Part shown: piece after piece, positions 26,022 to 35,301 of the stretch | Position numbering within the stretch: position 1 is the first letter of the stretch | Layout of the letters: every line of letters begins with the position of its first letter | Source: Clostridia bacterium | GTDB taxonomy: Bacteria; Bacillota; Clostridia; Oscillospirales; Acutalibacteraceae | DNA: 47,718 bases | Assembly: GCA_017517865.1 (NCBI GenBank) | Contig: JAFWYB010000042.1 | Span: forward strand, 1-47,718 | Direction of reading: 5' to 3' | Program-made: the position numbers and the translations under genes | Notes under the pieces: generated by a model | Database searches by the model: none | Told to the model about the DNA's origin: nothing | The model's input: only the letters and a program-made list of their open reading frames with translations

Positions 26022-26594
26022 ATGAACTTTGTTAAAAACTTTAAGGATAAAATCAGTGAACATTTTATCAATAACGATTATGATGATCTTGAATCCGCTG
26101 TTTCAGATGAGGATTTCGAGGATTCATCATCTGAAAGACTTGATACAGATATCTATGCAACCGATACTCAGGATGATTTTATCTTCAAGCCTCAGCCCGG
26201 CATTAGCGTACCTGAATATACATTTGAACCCAAGACTGCAAAGAAAAAGGAAGCACCTGCTCCTGCAAAAGCCGGTAATGCTAACATTTATAACATTAAC
26301 ACTGCGCGCCCCGCTAATAAGTTCAAGCTTAACTCAATTCTGCTTCGCGATATTTACGATGCCAAGAACGTTGCCGCTCTTATGATGGAAAGAGATACAA
26401 TTGTTGTGGTTAACCTCTCTCTTCTTACCGATGATCAGAAGGTTAGAGCGATGGATTTTCTTGATGGAGCTAAGTTCGTTACCAAATCTGTTTTTGCAAG
26501 ATTTGCCGAAAACATCTGTGCTTTTGTACCCGAATCGGTAGAACTTTTCGGTGACTTTTTCAGTCAGATCGATCTGGAATCACTTAACAAATAA
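26022..26594 (+). CDS. sepF: Cell division protein SepF
   Basis: SepF tethers FtsZ to the membrane and organises the ring in Gram-positives. The 190-residue protein starts with an amphipathic membrane-binding helix (NFVKNFKDKISEHF), continues through an acidic and then Ala/Pro/Lys-rich linker to about residue 105, and ends in the folded SepF domain: LLRDIYDAKNVAALMMERDTIVVVNLSLL, DFLDGAKF and ICAFVPE. The linker is longer than in many homologues. TAAGGAG lies about ten bases before the ATG. It is flanked by yggS and divIVA as in the classic end of the division cluster. Confidence 0.94.
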   Translation: MNFVKNFKDKISEHFINNDYDDLESAVSDEDFEDSSSERLDTDIYATDTQDDFIFKPQPGISVPEYTFEPKTAKKKEAPAPAKAGNANIYNINTARPANKFKLNSILLRDIYDAKNVAALMMERDTIVVVNLSLLTDDQKVRAMDFLDGAKFVTKSVFARFAENICAFVPESVELFGDFFSQIDLESLNK

Positions 26595-26621
26595 GAAGTA
26601 TAAGATAAAGGGGATATGAAT

Positions 26622-27695
26622 ATGATGACACCGTTACAGATCAGCACCCAGCGTTTTGCACCTAACGGAAAGGGAGGCTACAGAGCATCAGATGTTGATG
26701 CTTTCATACAGAAGGTTTATAAAAGCTATACAAAGCTTTATAATGATAACAGCATTCTCAGTGAAAAGTTAGAGACAGTAGCACCGGTTATTGAAGAGTA
26801 TAACAAAAATAAAGCTGCAATTGCAGACGCTCTTATCAGTGCACAGACGGTATCTGGCACTAAGCTTACCGAGGCTCAGAGAGAAGCTCAGATCATTGTA
26901 GATGCAGCGAATAAAAATGCTGACATTATAATTGCCTCAAAAAAGGAAGAGGCTGAAAAATACTACGTTGAGAAAACTAAGGAAGCTGAAATCAGACTTC
27001 GCGAGCTTGAGTTAGGCTTTGCGAAGCTTCAGAAAGAAGCAGACGATTACCGCGCCGCTTATATTTCAAAGGTTACTGCTGAGGTTGAATCATTTATTGC
27101 TCAGGCTAACGAGAAGGCAGCTGCCATCGTTTCAGATGCATATAATGACGCCAGAATTGCCCGTGAAAAGGCTGACGAGGTTGTTGCTACGGCAAATGCC
27201 CAGCTTGAAGCATTAAAGGCTGAAACAGCAAAGGTCAAGAGTGAGCTTTCAGCACTTATACTTGTTGCTGATTCTGCCGTTAAGTCAATCAGCGATTATG
27301 AGCTTGTTCATAATACAGATGAAGCTGACAACAATGATATTTCTGTTAATAAAATCAGTATAGACGACATAGAGCCGTTTGAAATAAATGTTAAATATGA
27401 GCCTGCAGCATTTGCAGAACCCGAGGTTGAGGCTGTAATGCCCGTATATGAAGAGGTTGATACCCACGTGGATATCAGCAACACAAATGAAATCGTCATT
27501 GAAGATGTTGATTTAAATCATAATGCATCAGACGAGATGACAGATTTTTTCTCAAATTCAACCGAAGCAAAAAGGCAGCAGGCTGAAATGCCCGATGTTT
27601 CATCATATCTTTCTAAAATATTTGATTCTGATTCTTCCGATGAAGAAGACTCCTTCGGATTTGAAGATCTTATTTCGGAATCATCTAAGTTTTAA
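26622..27695 (+). CDS. divIVA: DivIVA domain protein
   Basis: DivIVA-type proteins sit at curved membrane and organise poles and septa. The N-terminal DivIVA motif is TPLQISTQRFAPNGKGGYRASDVDAFIQKVYKSY, longer by an insertion around KGG than the usual FxxxxxGYDxxEVD pattern. A long coiled coil rich in Ala, Glu and Lys follows (residues about 40-215), then an acidic C-terminal tail of roughly 140 residues ending in EDSFGFEDLI. The start at 26622 is preferred over ATG 26616 because AAAGGGG is then eight bases away. Placement after sepF supports a septal role. Confidence 0.88.
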   Translation: MMTPLQISTQRFAPNGKGGYRASDVDAFIQKVYKSYTKLYNDNSILSEKLETVAPVIEEYNKNKAAIADALISAQTVSGTKLTEAQREAQIIVDAANKNADIIIASKKEEAEKYYVEKTKEAEIRLRELELGFAKLQKEADDYRAAYISKVTAEVESFIAQANEKAAAIVSDAYNDARIAREKADEVVATANAQLEALKAETAKVKSELSALILVADSAVKSISDYELVHNTDEADNNDISVNKISIDDIEPFEINVKYEPAAFAEPEVEAVMPVYEEVDTHVDISNTNEIVIEDVDLNHNASDEMTDFFSNSTEAKRQQAEMPDVSSYLSKIFDSDSSDEEDSFGFEDLISESSKF

Positions 27696-27718
27696 TCGTT
27701 CTTTTGAGAGGTCACAAA

Positions 27719-28225
27719 TTGTTAAAACTCAGCAAAGCCAAGCTTAAAAGCAGCATTCTTTCCGCAACTGTCATTGCGGTGCTTGTTGCTACAGACCAGA
27801 TAATCAAATATTTTGTCGAGCTGTATCTTATGCCTGTAAGTATAAAACCGTTTTTGCCCGGCTTATTGCAGTTTCACTATCACCGTAACGACGGCGGTAT
27901 GATGGGATTTCTTGAAGGCAATATAACAGCGGTTACAATTCTTTCGCTTATCTGTATGCTCGCACTTATAATCATAATGTTTACGGATATAGTTAAGTCA
28001 AGGCTTGATTATATTTGCTTCGTTATGATTGCAGCAGGCGGTATCGGTAACATAATCGACAGAATTTTCAGAGGATATGTAGTGGATTATATTGAATATC
28101 TGTTTGTTGACTTTTATATTTTCAACTTTGCTGACTGCCTTATTACCGTTGGTGCTTTTTTGATGATTTTTTATCAGATTTATCTTATGATAAAGGAAAA
28201 AAGAGAAAAGAAGGAGCAGAATTGA
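27719..28225 (+). CDS. lspA: Lipoprotein signal peptidase (signal peptidase II)
   Basis: LspA cuts the signal peptide from prolipoproteins after lipidation. The 168-residue protein has four hydrophobic segments. The catalytic aspartates are Asp123 in GYVVDYIEYLF and Asp139 in FNFADCLITVG; GGIGNIIDRIFRG is the family signature. The upstream NxGAAF motif reads NDGGMMGFLEG. A TTG start at 27719 is chosen over TTG 27704 because GAGAGGT (27706-27712) is six bases upstream of it. It is followed closely by rluD, the usual partner in Firmicutes. Confidence 0.95.
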   Translation: MLKLSKAKLKSSILSATVIAVLVATDQIIKYFVELYLMPVSIKPFLPGLLQFHYHRNDGGMMGFLEGNITAVTILSLICMLALIIIMFTDIVKSRLDYICFVMIAAGGIGNIIDRIFRGYVVDYIEYLFVDFYIFNFADCLITVGAFLMIFYQIYLMIKEKREKKEQN

Positions 28226-28226
28226 T

Positions 28227-29144
28227 ATGGTTTGTGCTCATATTTTCACTGTAACAGCAGAACAGGCAGGGGAAAGAATCGACAAATTCATATCTGCCAA
28301 CTGTGAAATAAATTCCCGTTCAGCTGTGCAGAAGCTTCTTGAAGACGGACAGGTTAGCGTTTGCGGTAAAGCAGTAGGCAAAAATTATAAAATAAAAAAC
28401 GGCGATAAAATATCACTTGTTATTCCGGAACCCAAGGAACTTGAGGTCGTTGCAGAAAATATACCTCTTGACGTAAGGTATGAGGATGATGATCTGCTCG
28501 TTGTCAACAAGCCAAAGGGTATGGTTGTACATCCTGCAGCAGGAAATTACGACGGAACTCTTGTCAACGCATTGCTTCACCACTGTAAAGGAAGCCTTTC
28601 GGGCATAAACGGTGTTATAAGGCCCGGCATAGTTCACCGCATTGATAAAGATACCAGCGGTCTTCTGATTGTTGCAAAAAACGATTATGCACATATTTCG
28701 TTAGCAGAACAGATTAAGGCACATTCGTTTACGCGAGAATATCAGAGTGTTGTTTATGGCAGAATGAAGAGTGAGAACGGTACTGTTGATGCACCTATAG
28801 GCAGACATCCGGTTGACCGAAAAAAAATGACCGTTACAACTAAAAACTCAAAACATGCTGTTACACATTATGAGGTGATTAACGAGTTTAAGGATTTTAC
28901 TCATCTGAGGCTAAAGCTTGAAACAGGCAGAACTCACCAGATCAGAGTGCATATGTCATATATCGGTCATCCTGTTGCCGGCGACCCTGTTTACGGGCCC
29001 AAAAACGTAATTTCTTATCTTGAAGGTCAGTGCCTTCATGCAGGTAAAATCGGCTTTAAGCATCCTCGAAGCGGAAAATATATTGAAATCGTAAGCGAAT
29101 TACCGGATTACTTTGCTGATTTTCTAAGGAGGATAGATAAATGA
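28227..29144 (+). CDS. RluD-type pseudouridine synthase
   Basis: This 305-residue enzyme converts uridines of rRNA (or tRNA) to pseudouridine. An N-terminal S4 RNA-binding domain (residues about 15-75, with GERIDKFISANCEINSRSAVQKLLEDGQVSV) precedes the catalytic domain with KPKGMVVHPA and HRIDKDTSGLLIVAKN, where Asp140 is the nucleophile. GRTHQIRVHMSYIGHPVAGDPVYG is conserved. It resembles B. subtilis YlyB; which RluA/C/D position it modifies is not clear. The start follows the lspA stop by one base and AAGGAG is about nine bases upstream. Confidence 0.93.
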   Translation: MVCAHIFTVTAEQAGERIDKFISANCEINSRSAVQKLLEDGQVSVCGKAVGKNYKIKNGDKISLVIPEPKELEVVAENIPLDVRYEDDDLLVVNKPKGMVVHPAAGNYDGTLVNALLHHCKGSLSGINGVIRPGIVHRIDKDTSGLLIVAKNDYAHISLAEQIKAHSFTREYQSVVYGRMKSENGTVDAPIGRHPVDRKKMTVTTKNSKHAVTHYEVINEFKDFTHLRLKLETGRTHQIRVHMSYIGHPVAGDPVYGPKNVISYLEGQCLHAGKIGFKHPRSGKYIEIVSELPDYFADFLRRIDK

Positions 29145-29977
29145 GCAGTTCAGTAAAATCACTTTCAGGCTGGCTTTTAGCCTCTGATATTGACGGTACG
29201 ATAAATGATAAAGGAAGACGACTTGTACAGCGTAATTATGATGCTGTTCAAAAATATATAAATGAATTCGGCGGTAATTTTGCACTTGCTTCCGGCAGAT
29301 CTCCCGAATCTATGCGTAAGCATTTCAAGCGTCTCGATATTCCCGACGGTAAGGCTATTGTTATAAACGGCGCAGGTATATATGATTACGCACAGGAAAA
29401 AATGATTTGGACAAGTCCTTTGAATGAAAAGTGTATTGAGTTAATTAGAAAAACAGCTAAAAAATACCCTACAATTTCATTTCAGGTTATTTCCGATAAA
29501 TATGTTTATATATTCAGACCGACAATATCGTCAAGAATATTAGCTATCAATGCTAAGTTGCCCATAAAATATTATTATTCATTCAATGCCATTCCGAAAG
29601 AAAAATGGTTCAAGGTTATTTTCACGGGCCTTCCTCCTGCATTGAAGCTGGTTCACAAATACATTACCTCTATGTCGGATACAACTGAAAATCTTATGTT
29701 TTCATCGGCCTGGAGTTATGAGATTGTAAATGAAGACACCAATAAAGGTAAGGCCGTACTTAAGCTTGCAGATATACTTGGTGTTGATAAGGAGCATACT
29801 GCTGCGATAGGTGATTATTTCAACGATTATGAAATGCTGAAAACGGTTGCATTTCCCGCTTGTTGCGGTCAGGCTCCTAAAGAAATGAAAAGAATATCGA
29901 AATTTGTAGCCTGTCACTGTAATCACGGCGCGGTTGCAGATCTGATAGAATATATGATAAATAATTTTGCAGAATAA
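29141..29977 (+). CDS. Cof-type HAD-IIB family hydrolase
   Basis: A 278-residue phosphatase of the haloacid dehalogenase superfamily. The nucleophile motif is LLASDIDGTIND with Asp16 and Asp18. Motif II is ALASGRSPESM, the lysine motif is NKGKAVLKLADILGV, and motif III is AIGDYFNDYEMLK. The cap domain between is type IIB. Substrates of Cof proteins are small sugar or cofactor phosphates and cannot be assigned here. CTAAGGAGG precedes the ATG, which overlaps the rluD stop (ATGA). Confidence 0.92.
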   Translation: MSSSVKSLSGWLLASDIDGTINDKGRRLVQRNYDAVQKYINEFGGNFALASGRSPESMRKHFKRLDIPDGKAIVINGAGIYDYAQEKMIWTSPLNEKCIELIRKTAKKYPTISFQVISDKYVYIFRPTISSRILAINAKLPIKYYYSFNAIPKEKWFKVIFTGLPPALKLVHKYITSMSDTTENLMFSSAWSYEIVNEDTNKGKAVLKLADILGVDKEHTAAIGDYFNDYEMLKTVAFPACCGQAPKEMKRISKFVACHCNHGAVADLIEYMINNFAE

Positions 29978-29991
29978 ATAAGGAGGACATT

Positions 29992-30834
29992 ATGGAAGAA
30001 AACAAAAAACTCGAATTGAAAAAGCTCGCTGTTAATGTACGCAAAGGTGTAATTGAAGGTACATTTAACGCGAAGTCGGGACATCCCGGAGGCTCACTGT
30101 CAATTGCAGACATTGTAACTTATCTTTATTTTTCAAAGATGAACGTTGATCCTGCAAAGCCTGACGATGAAAACCGCGACAGATTCGTGCTTTCAAAGGG
30201 TCACACTGCACCTGCACTTTACGCTGCACTTGCACACAAAGGCTTTTTCCCTGTGGACCTTATCAAAACACTCAGAAAGCCCGACTCAATCCTTCAGGGA
30301 CACCCCAGCATGAGATATACTCCCGGCGTTGATATGAGTACCGGTTCTCTCGGCCAGGGTATATCGGTTGCCTGCGGTATGGCTCTTGCAGGTAAGCTCA
30401 AGGGTAAGGATTATAAGGTTTATACAATCCTAGGTGACGGTGAAATTGAAGAAGGTCAGGTGTGGGAGGCCGCTATGTTTGCAGGCAATCGCAAGCTTGA
30501 CAATCTTGTAGCTGTTGTTGACTACAACAACCTTCAGATCGACGGCTCACTCGACGAGGTTAATTCACCTTATCCCATTAAGGAAAAATTTGAAGCATTT
30601 AACTGGAATGTAATTGAAATCAACGGTCACTGCTTCTGCGACATTGAGGATGCCTTTAATAAGGCTGATGAATGTAAGGGTAAGCCCACTTGCATCGTTG
30701 CAAAAACTGTAAAGGGTAAGGGCGTATCGTTTATGGAAGATAAGTGTGATTGGCACGGTTCAGCTCCTAACGCGGAACAGTATGAAATTGCTATGACTGA
30801 GCTTGATAAGGCCATGGCTGAATTGGAGGTGTAA
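29992..30834 (+). CDS. Transketolase, N-terminal subunit
   Basis: The first half of a split transketolase, 280 residues, carrying the thiamine diphosphate pyrophosphate-binding part. The signature GDGEIEEGQVWEAAMFAGNRKLDNLVAVVDYNNLQIDG (GDG to NN) is complete, and the N-terminal KSGHPGGSLS and HPSMRYTPGVDMSTGSLGQG are conserved. With the next gene it moves two-carbon units between sugar phosphates in the non-oxidative pentose phosphate route. AAGGAGG is six bases before the ATG. Two-gene transketolases are common in Clostridia and archaea. Confidence 0.95.
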   Translation: MEENKKLELKKLAVNVRKGVIEGTFNAKSGHPGGSLSIADIVTYLYFSKMNVDPAKPDDENRDRFVLSKGHTAPALYAALAHKGFFPVDLIKTLRKPDSILQGHPSMRYTPGVDMSTGSLGQGISVACGMALAGKLKGKDYKVYTILGDGEIEEGQVWEAAMFAGNRKLDNLVAVVDYNNLQIDGSLDEVNSPYPIKEKFEAFNWNVIEINGHCFCDIEDAFNKADECKGKPTCIVAKTVKGKGVSFMEDKCDWHGSAPNAEQYEIAMTELDKAMAELEV

Positions 30835-30836
30835 TT

Positions 30837-31793
30837 ATGGCAGATGTAATTAAATGCGCTACCAGAGATGCATACGGTGCAGCTCTTAAAGATCTCGGGT
30901 GCAGAGACGATATTCTTGTGCTTGATGCAGACCTTGCGAAGGCAACAAAAACAATTACCTTCAAAAAGGAGTTTCCCGAAAAGTTTATTGACTGCGGCAT
31001 CGCTGAAGGAAATATGATGGGTATTGCAGCAGGTCTTGCATCAACAGGATACACCGTGTTCGCATCATCTTTTGCAATGTTTGCCGCAGGAAGAGCTTTT
31101 GAACAGGTAAGAAATTCAATTGCTTATCCAAAGCTTAATGTTAAGATCGGTGCAACGCATGCAGGTATTTCCGTTGGTGAGGACGGCGCAAGCCATCAGT
31201 GCTGTGAAGACATCGCTCTTATGCGTTCTGTTCCCAATATGGTCATTATCAATCCTGCCGACGACATTGAAGCTAAGCAGGCTGTATTTGCTGCTGCTGA
31301 GCATGACGGCCCCGTATATATGCGATTCGGCAGACTTGCAGTACCTCGTATCAACGCAGAGGATTATAAATTTGAGCTTGGCAAAGGCGTTGAGCTCAAG
31401 GACGGTAAAGATGTTACTATAGTAGCAACAGGACTTATGGTAAACGAAGCTCTTATCGCTGCTGAAACGCTTAAAGCTGAGGGCATAGATGCAAGAGTTA
31501 TCAATATTCATACCATAAAGCCCATTGACAGGGATATTCTTGTTAAGGCTGCTAAGGAAACGGGCGTTATCGTTACTGCTGAGGAGCACAGCGTAATAGG
31601 CGGTCTCGGCGGTGCAGTAGCAGAGGTTCTCGCGGAAGAATACCCCGTGCCTGTTGTACGTCTCGGCGTAGAAGATACCTTCGGTAAGTCCGGCCCCGCA
31701 CTTGAGCTTCTCAAGATTTACGGTCTTGATGCTGAAAATATTGTGTTAAAAGCAAAGAAAGCTGTTGAATTAAAAAATAAGCTTGCTAAATAA
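30837..31793 (+). CDS. Transketolase, C-terminal subunit
   Basis: The second half of the split transketolase, 318 residues, with the pyrimidine-binding domain (ECGIAEGNMMGIAAGLAS-type motif, here DCGIAEGNMM with the catalytic Glu) and the C-terminal domain (VTAEEHSVIGGLGGAVAEVL). SVGEDGASHQCCEDIALMRSVPNM is typical. It starts two bases after the N-terminal subunit gene, so the two subunits are made together. It could be confused with the DXP synthase C-part, but the length and split architecture favour transketolase. Confidence 0.95.
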   Translation: MADVIKCATRDAYGAALKDLGCRDDILVLDADLAKATKTITFKKEFPEKFIDCGIAEGNMMGIAAGLASTGYTVFASSFAMFAAGRAFEQVRNSIAYPKLNVKIGATHAGISVGEDGASHQCCEDIALMRSVPNMVIINPADDIEAKQAVFAAAEHDGPVYMRFGRLAVPRINAEDYKFELGKGVELKDGKDVTIVATGLMVNEALIAAETLKAEGIDARVINIHTIKPIDRDILVKAAKETGVIVTAEEHSVIGGLGGAVAEVLAEEYPVPVVRLGVEDTFGKSGPALELLKIYGLDAENIVLKAKKAVELKNKLAK

Positions 31794-31813
31794 TTTTAAG
31801 GTAGGTCCGAAAC

Positions 31814-32017
31814 ATGAAAGAAATCACAAAAGATATGCTTATCGGTGACATTCTTGATAAGGAGCCCGGAACAGCAGTATTTTTCCTTGAAATGGGAATG
31901 CACTGTCTCGGCTGTCCCGCTTCAAGAGGAGAGTCTGTTGAAGAGGCTTGTGCCGTACACGGTGTAAGCGTTGATGAACTTGTTGAGAAAATCAACGGTT
32001 ATCTTGCTTCAAAATAA
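31814..32017 (+). CDS. DUF1858 domain protein
   Basis: A 67-residue protein made of one DUF1858 domain. The motif GMHCLGCPASRGESVEEAC carries a CxxC pair, as in the NrdD-like/hybrid-cluster-associated members thought to handle sulfur or redox signals. The N-terminal ITKDMLIGDILDKEPG is standard. No catalytic function is established. It lies just after the transketolase pair and before a terminator, so it closes that transcription unit. TAAGGTAGG precedes the ATG. Confidence 0.9.
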   Translation: MKEITKDMLIGDILDKEPGTAVFFLEMGMHCLGCPASRGESVEEACAVHGVSVDELVEKINGYLASK

Positions 32018-32031
32018 GCAAAGTCAACCCG

Positions 32032-32064
32032 GAGCCACCACAAAACAGGTGGCTCTGATTTTTT
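32032..32064 (+). terminator. Intrinsic terminator between DUF1858 gene and trmK
   Basis: GAGCCACC (32032-32039) pairs perfectly with GGTGGCTC (32048-32055), loop ACAAAACA, then TGATTTTTT. The ribosome binding site of trmK starts right after the T run. It is the only clear intrinsic terminator inside the 6-39 kb gene chain. Confidence 0.85.
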
Positions 32065-32074
32065 AGAGGTAATT

Positions 32075-32770
32075 ATGAATAAAATTAAACTTGATTCCCG
32101 ACTCAGCTCGGTTGCGTCGCTGGTTAGAGATGGCAGTGTTGTTGCTGATATAGGTACCGATCACGCCTATCTTTTATGTTATCTTATACAGAACGGTATT
32201 AGTCCGAGAGGTATAGCGGCAGATATAGGAAAGGGCCCTCTTGAAAATGCTAAAAAAACCGTAACAGATTTTGAGCTGTGCAATGAGGTTAAGCTTATCC
32301 TTTCTGACGGACTCAGAAGTCTTCCTGATAACTGTGCCGATGATATCGTAATTGCAGGTATGGGAGGTATTCTCATAAGTGAGATACTTTCCGCGGTCGA
32401 TTGGATTAAGAATAAAAATATCCGGATAATAGCTCAGCCTATGACCCACGCTGAGACATTAAGGAAGTTTTTAGTTACAAACGGATTTGAAATATTTGAA
32501 GAAAAAACCGCAACCGACGGCAAACGCTTTTACTGTACCGTCGCAGCTTCTTACAGTGGAAAAGCAGACAAAAAAGATGTCAGTTATTACTATCTCGGTG
32601 AATTATTGAAAAACAGAGATGAAATTACAAAGGACTATCTTGATAAAATGCTTCGTTCTATGGAGAAAAAGCTTTCAGCATTAAAAAAGGCCAAACCTGA
32701 AGAAAGCACAGAATTGCAAGAGCTTATAACTGAAATAAAAAAGAAAATTTCGGAGGCTTATTATGATTAA
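32075..32770 (+). CDS. trmK: tRNA (adenine(22)-N(1))-methyltransferase
   Basis: TrmK methylates N1 of A22 in tRNAs with S-adenosylmethionine. The 231-residue protein has a SAM-binding start VVADIGTDHAYLLCYLIQNG, and the motifs AADIGKGPLENAKKTV, DDIVIAGMGGILISEIL and IIAQPMTHAETLRKFL, all typical of the YqfN/TrmK family, and then a C-terminal coiled coil (about residues 170-228). TTAGAGGT lies five bases before the ATG. It overlaps the following Nif3-type gene by eight bases; trmK with yqfO is a conserved pair in Firmicutes. Confidence 0.95.
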   Translation: MNKIKLDSRLSSVASLVRDGSVVADIGTDHAYLLCYLIQNGISPRGIAADIGKGPLENAKKTVTDFELCNEVKLILSDGLRSLPDNCADDIVIAGMGGILISEILSAVDWIKNKNIRIIAQPMTHAETLRKFLVTNGFEIFEEKTATDGKRFYCTVAASYSGKADKKDVSYYYLGELLKNRDEITKDYLDKMLRSMEKKLSALKKAKPEESTELQELITEIKKKISEAYYD

Positions 32771-33524
32771 GGTAAAAGATATATCCGATTACATAAATGA
32801 AATAGCACCGTACAGCACAAAATGCAGCTGGGATAACTGTGGCATTCTTGTTGGCGATCCGGAGGCCGAGGTCAGAAAAATAGCACTTTCACTTGACCTG
32901 ACTGCCGAAACATTAAAAATAGCAAAGGATTTCGGCGCTGAGCTGATAATTACACATCACCCGATAATATTCAAGCCGCAATCAAGCTTCACTAAGGGCA
33001 ATCTTGCCTATGAGCTTGCAGTGAGCGGAATTAACGCTATATCGGCGCACACCTGCTTCGACTGTGCAAGAGGAGGTGTCAACGATGTATTATGTGAGCT
33101 TTTGTGTATAAATGATCCTGTCGGCGTGCCCGATGCCGAATGTGAAATACCAATGGCGCGCATAGGTGATATTGACCCCGTGTCTTCAGGTGAATTTGCA
33201 TCGTTTGTCGCTGAAAGGCTGAACACTGTATGCAGAGTTGCCGGCAAAAGAGACAGCATTAAAAGGGTTGCCGTCTGCGGCGGAGCAGGAATGGACTTTT
33301 TCGACGCGGCTGTGAAAATGGGGGCTGAGGCATATGTTACGGGCGACATAAGTCATCATCATTTTCTGATGGCTGAAGAGACAGGAGTTACTATTATAGC
33401 GGCCGGTCATTTTGAAACTGAAAATCCTGCTATGACAAAGCTTATGGATATAATTGCATCCAAATTCGGTGATGCGGAATACCTGGTTGTCAATCAGTCA
33501 AATCCCGTTAGATTTATTGGTTAA
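32763..33524 (+). CDS. Nif3-like dinuclear metal center protein
   Basis: A 253-residue member of the NIF3/YbgI/YqfO family, ring-shaped proteins with two metal ions per subunit. Likely ligands are in ITHHPIIF (near residue 64), HTCFDCARGGVND, and GHFETENPAM near the C-terminus. B. subtilis YqfO has an extra PII-like domain between the halves; this protein lacks it and resembles the short YbgI form. GTP cyclohydrolase and other roles have been proposed but the function is unsettled. GGAGG precedes the ATG within the trmK gene. Confidence 0.92.
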   Translation: MIKVKDISDYINEIAPYSTKCSWDNCGILVGDPEAEVRKIALSLDLTAETLKIAKDFGAELIITHHPIIFKPQSSFTKGNLAYELAVSGINAISAHTCFDCARGGVNDVLCELLCINDPVGVPDAECEIPMARIGDIDPVSSGEFASFVAERLNTVCRVAGKRDSIKRVAVCGGAGMDFFDAAVKMGAEAYVTGDISHHHFLMAEETGVTIIAAGHFETENPAMTKLMDIIASKFGDAEYLVVNQSNPVRFIG

Positions 33525-33533
33525 AGGTGAATT

Positions 33534-35282
33534 ATGGCTTTAGACGGAATATTTTTAAGAAAAGTAAGAAACGAGCTTCTTACTGAGGCTGTTGGTTTAA
33601 GGGTTGACAAGGTAAACCAGCCCACTAAGGATGAGATTGTTCTTAATCTCAGAGGCAGAAGCACTAATAAAAAGCTTCTTTTCTGTGTGCGTGCCGACAG
33701 TGCAAGAGTTCATTTTACTCAGCACAGCATAGACAATCCTCCCGTACCGCCGATGTTTTGTATGCTGCTCCGTAAGCATCTTCAGGGAGCTCTCATAAAG
33801 GATATCAGACAGATAGAAACAGACAGAGTAATATTCATTGATTTTGATGCAACAAATGAAATTGGTGACAGAGTAGAGCTGACGGTTTGTATTGAAATAA
33901 TGGGTAAGCATTCAAACCTTATTCTGATGTCCGGGACTACAATAATCGACTCAATAAAGCGTATAGATTTTGCAACATCCTCTGTAAGACAGATATTACC
34001 CGGTCTTGAATATAAACTTCCTCCTCAGCAGGATAAGCTTTGTGTTGAGAACTGCAGTGTAGATCGCATTGCTGAAAAAATACTTGAGCAGAAGGACAAG
34101 TACCTTTCATCTGCTATTATATCTGTTCTTCAGGGTGTATCACCGGTTGTAAGCCGCGAAATCGCTTCAAAAACCGCATTGGAAGATGTTTTTGTAAGAG
34201 AACTGCATCCTTTGTCGGTTGAAGCCCTGAAGCTTAATATAAATGAAATTAAAAGCAATTTAAATAAAAACGATTACGTGTATATGCTTTCCGACTCCGA
34301 CGGCAAACCTAAAGAGCTGTCATTTATACCTCTTAATCAGTACGGTGAAAAGCTTATTCTTAAAAGCTTTTCAACCTGCAGTGAGCTTCTTGATAATTTT
34401 TATTTTGAACGCGACAGAATAAACCGTATAAATCACAGAGGACATGAGCTTATTAAGCTGTTAAATAATCTGATAGAAAGAGCAGTCAGAAAAATAGCTT
34501 TACAGAAGGATGAACTTGAAAGATGCAAGGATAAGGATTTGCTTAAGCTTTACGGTGAGCTTATTGTGGCAAATATGTACCGCCTTGAAAAGGGTCTCAG
34601 CTATTACGAGGTTGAAAACTATTATGACAACTGTAATTTAATAAAAATTCCCTGTAACCCCGCTCTTACTCCTCAGGAAAATCAGAAAAAGTATTATAAG
34701 GATTACCGAAAGGCTCAGGTTGCGGAAAAAATGCTTGCTGAGCTTATTAAGGACGGAGAAAATGAAATAACCTATCTTGAATCTGTACTCGATGAGATTT
34801 CTCGTGCAGATACAGACAGTGAAATTTCTGCTATAAGGCTTGAACTGTATCAGGGGGGCTATATCAGGAACACAAAGAACAAAAAGCAGAAGCCGCCTAA
34901 GGAATTACCGCCATATGAATTCAGAAGCGATGACGGCTTCAGAATTCTTGTGGGCAGAAATAATATTCAGAATGATAAGCTGTCACTCAAAACTGCTATG
35001 AAAAACGATATGTGGCTTCACACACAGAAAATTCCGGGATCACACGTTATAATCTGCAGTGACGGAAGAGATATATCTGACCTTTCCATTGAGCAGGCGG
35101 CTGTAATTGCAGCGTGCTACAGCAAGGCGGCAGATTCATCTCTTGTTCCGGTTGACTATACCAGAGTAAAACAGCTTAAAAAGCCGAACGGCGCCAAAGC
35201 GGGTATGGTTATTTATCACGAATACTGGTCAATTATTGTAAATCCTGATAAAACACTGGTTGAAAGATTAAAAGTAAAATAA
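33534..35282 (+). CDS. rqcH: NFACT protein RqcH (ribosome quality control)
   Basis: RqcH binds stalled 50S-peptidyl-tRNA and adds C-terminal alanine tails for degradation. The 582-residue protein has the NFACT-N domain (start MALDGIFLRKVRNELL), the catalytically important Asp97-Arg98 pair in IETDRVIFIDF, helix-hairpin and coiled-coil segments in the middle (about 290-440), and the NFACT-R domain (FRSDDGFRILVGRNNIQND, MWLHTQKIPGSHVII, YTRVKQLKKPNGAKAGMVIY). It is often annotated as a fibronectin-binding protein. The DR pair sits at the same numbers as in B. subtilis RqcH. AAAGGTG precedes the ATG. Confidence 0.95.
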   Translation: MALDGIFLRKVRNELLTEAVGLRVDKVNQPTKDEIVLNLRGRSTNKKLLFCVRADSARVHFTQHSIDNPPVPPMFCMLLRKHLQGALIKDIRQIETDRVIFIDFDATNEIGDRVELTVCIEIMGKHSNLILMSGTTIIDSIKRIDFATSSVRQILPGLEYKLPPQQDKLCVENCSVDRIAEKILEQKDKYLSSAIISVLQGVSPVVSREIASKTALEDVFVRELHPLSVEALKLNINEIKSNLNKNDYVYMLSDSDGKPKELSFIPLNQYGEKLILKSFSTCSELLDNFYFERDRINRINHRGHELIKLLNNLIERAVRKIALQKDELERCKDKDLLKLYGELIVANMYRLEKGLSYYEVENYYDNCNLIKIPCNPALTPQENQKKYYKDYRKAQVAEKMLAELIKDGENEITYLESVLDEISRADTDSEISAIRLELYQGGYIRNTKNKKQKPPKELPPYEFRSDDGFRILVGRNNIQNDKLSLKTAMKNDMWLHTQKIPGSHVIICSDGRDISDLSIEQAAVIAACYSKAADSSLVPVDYTRVKQLKKPNGAKAGMVIYHEYWSIIVNPDKTLVERLKVK

Positions 35283-35301
35283 TAACAAAGGAGGGTAATT
35301 T

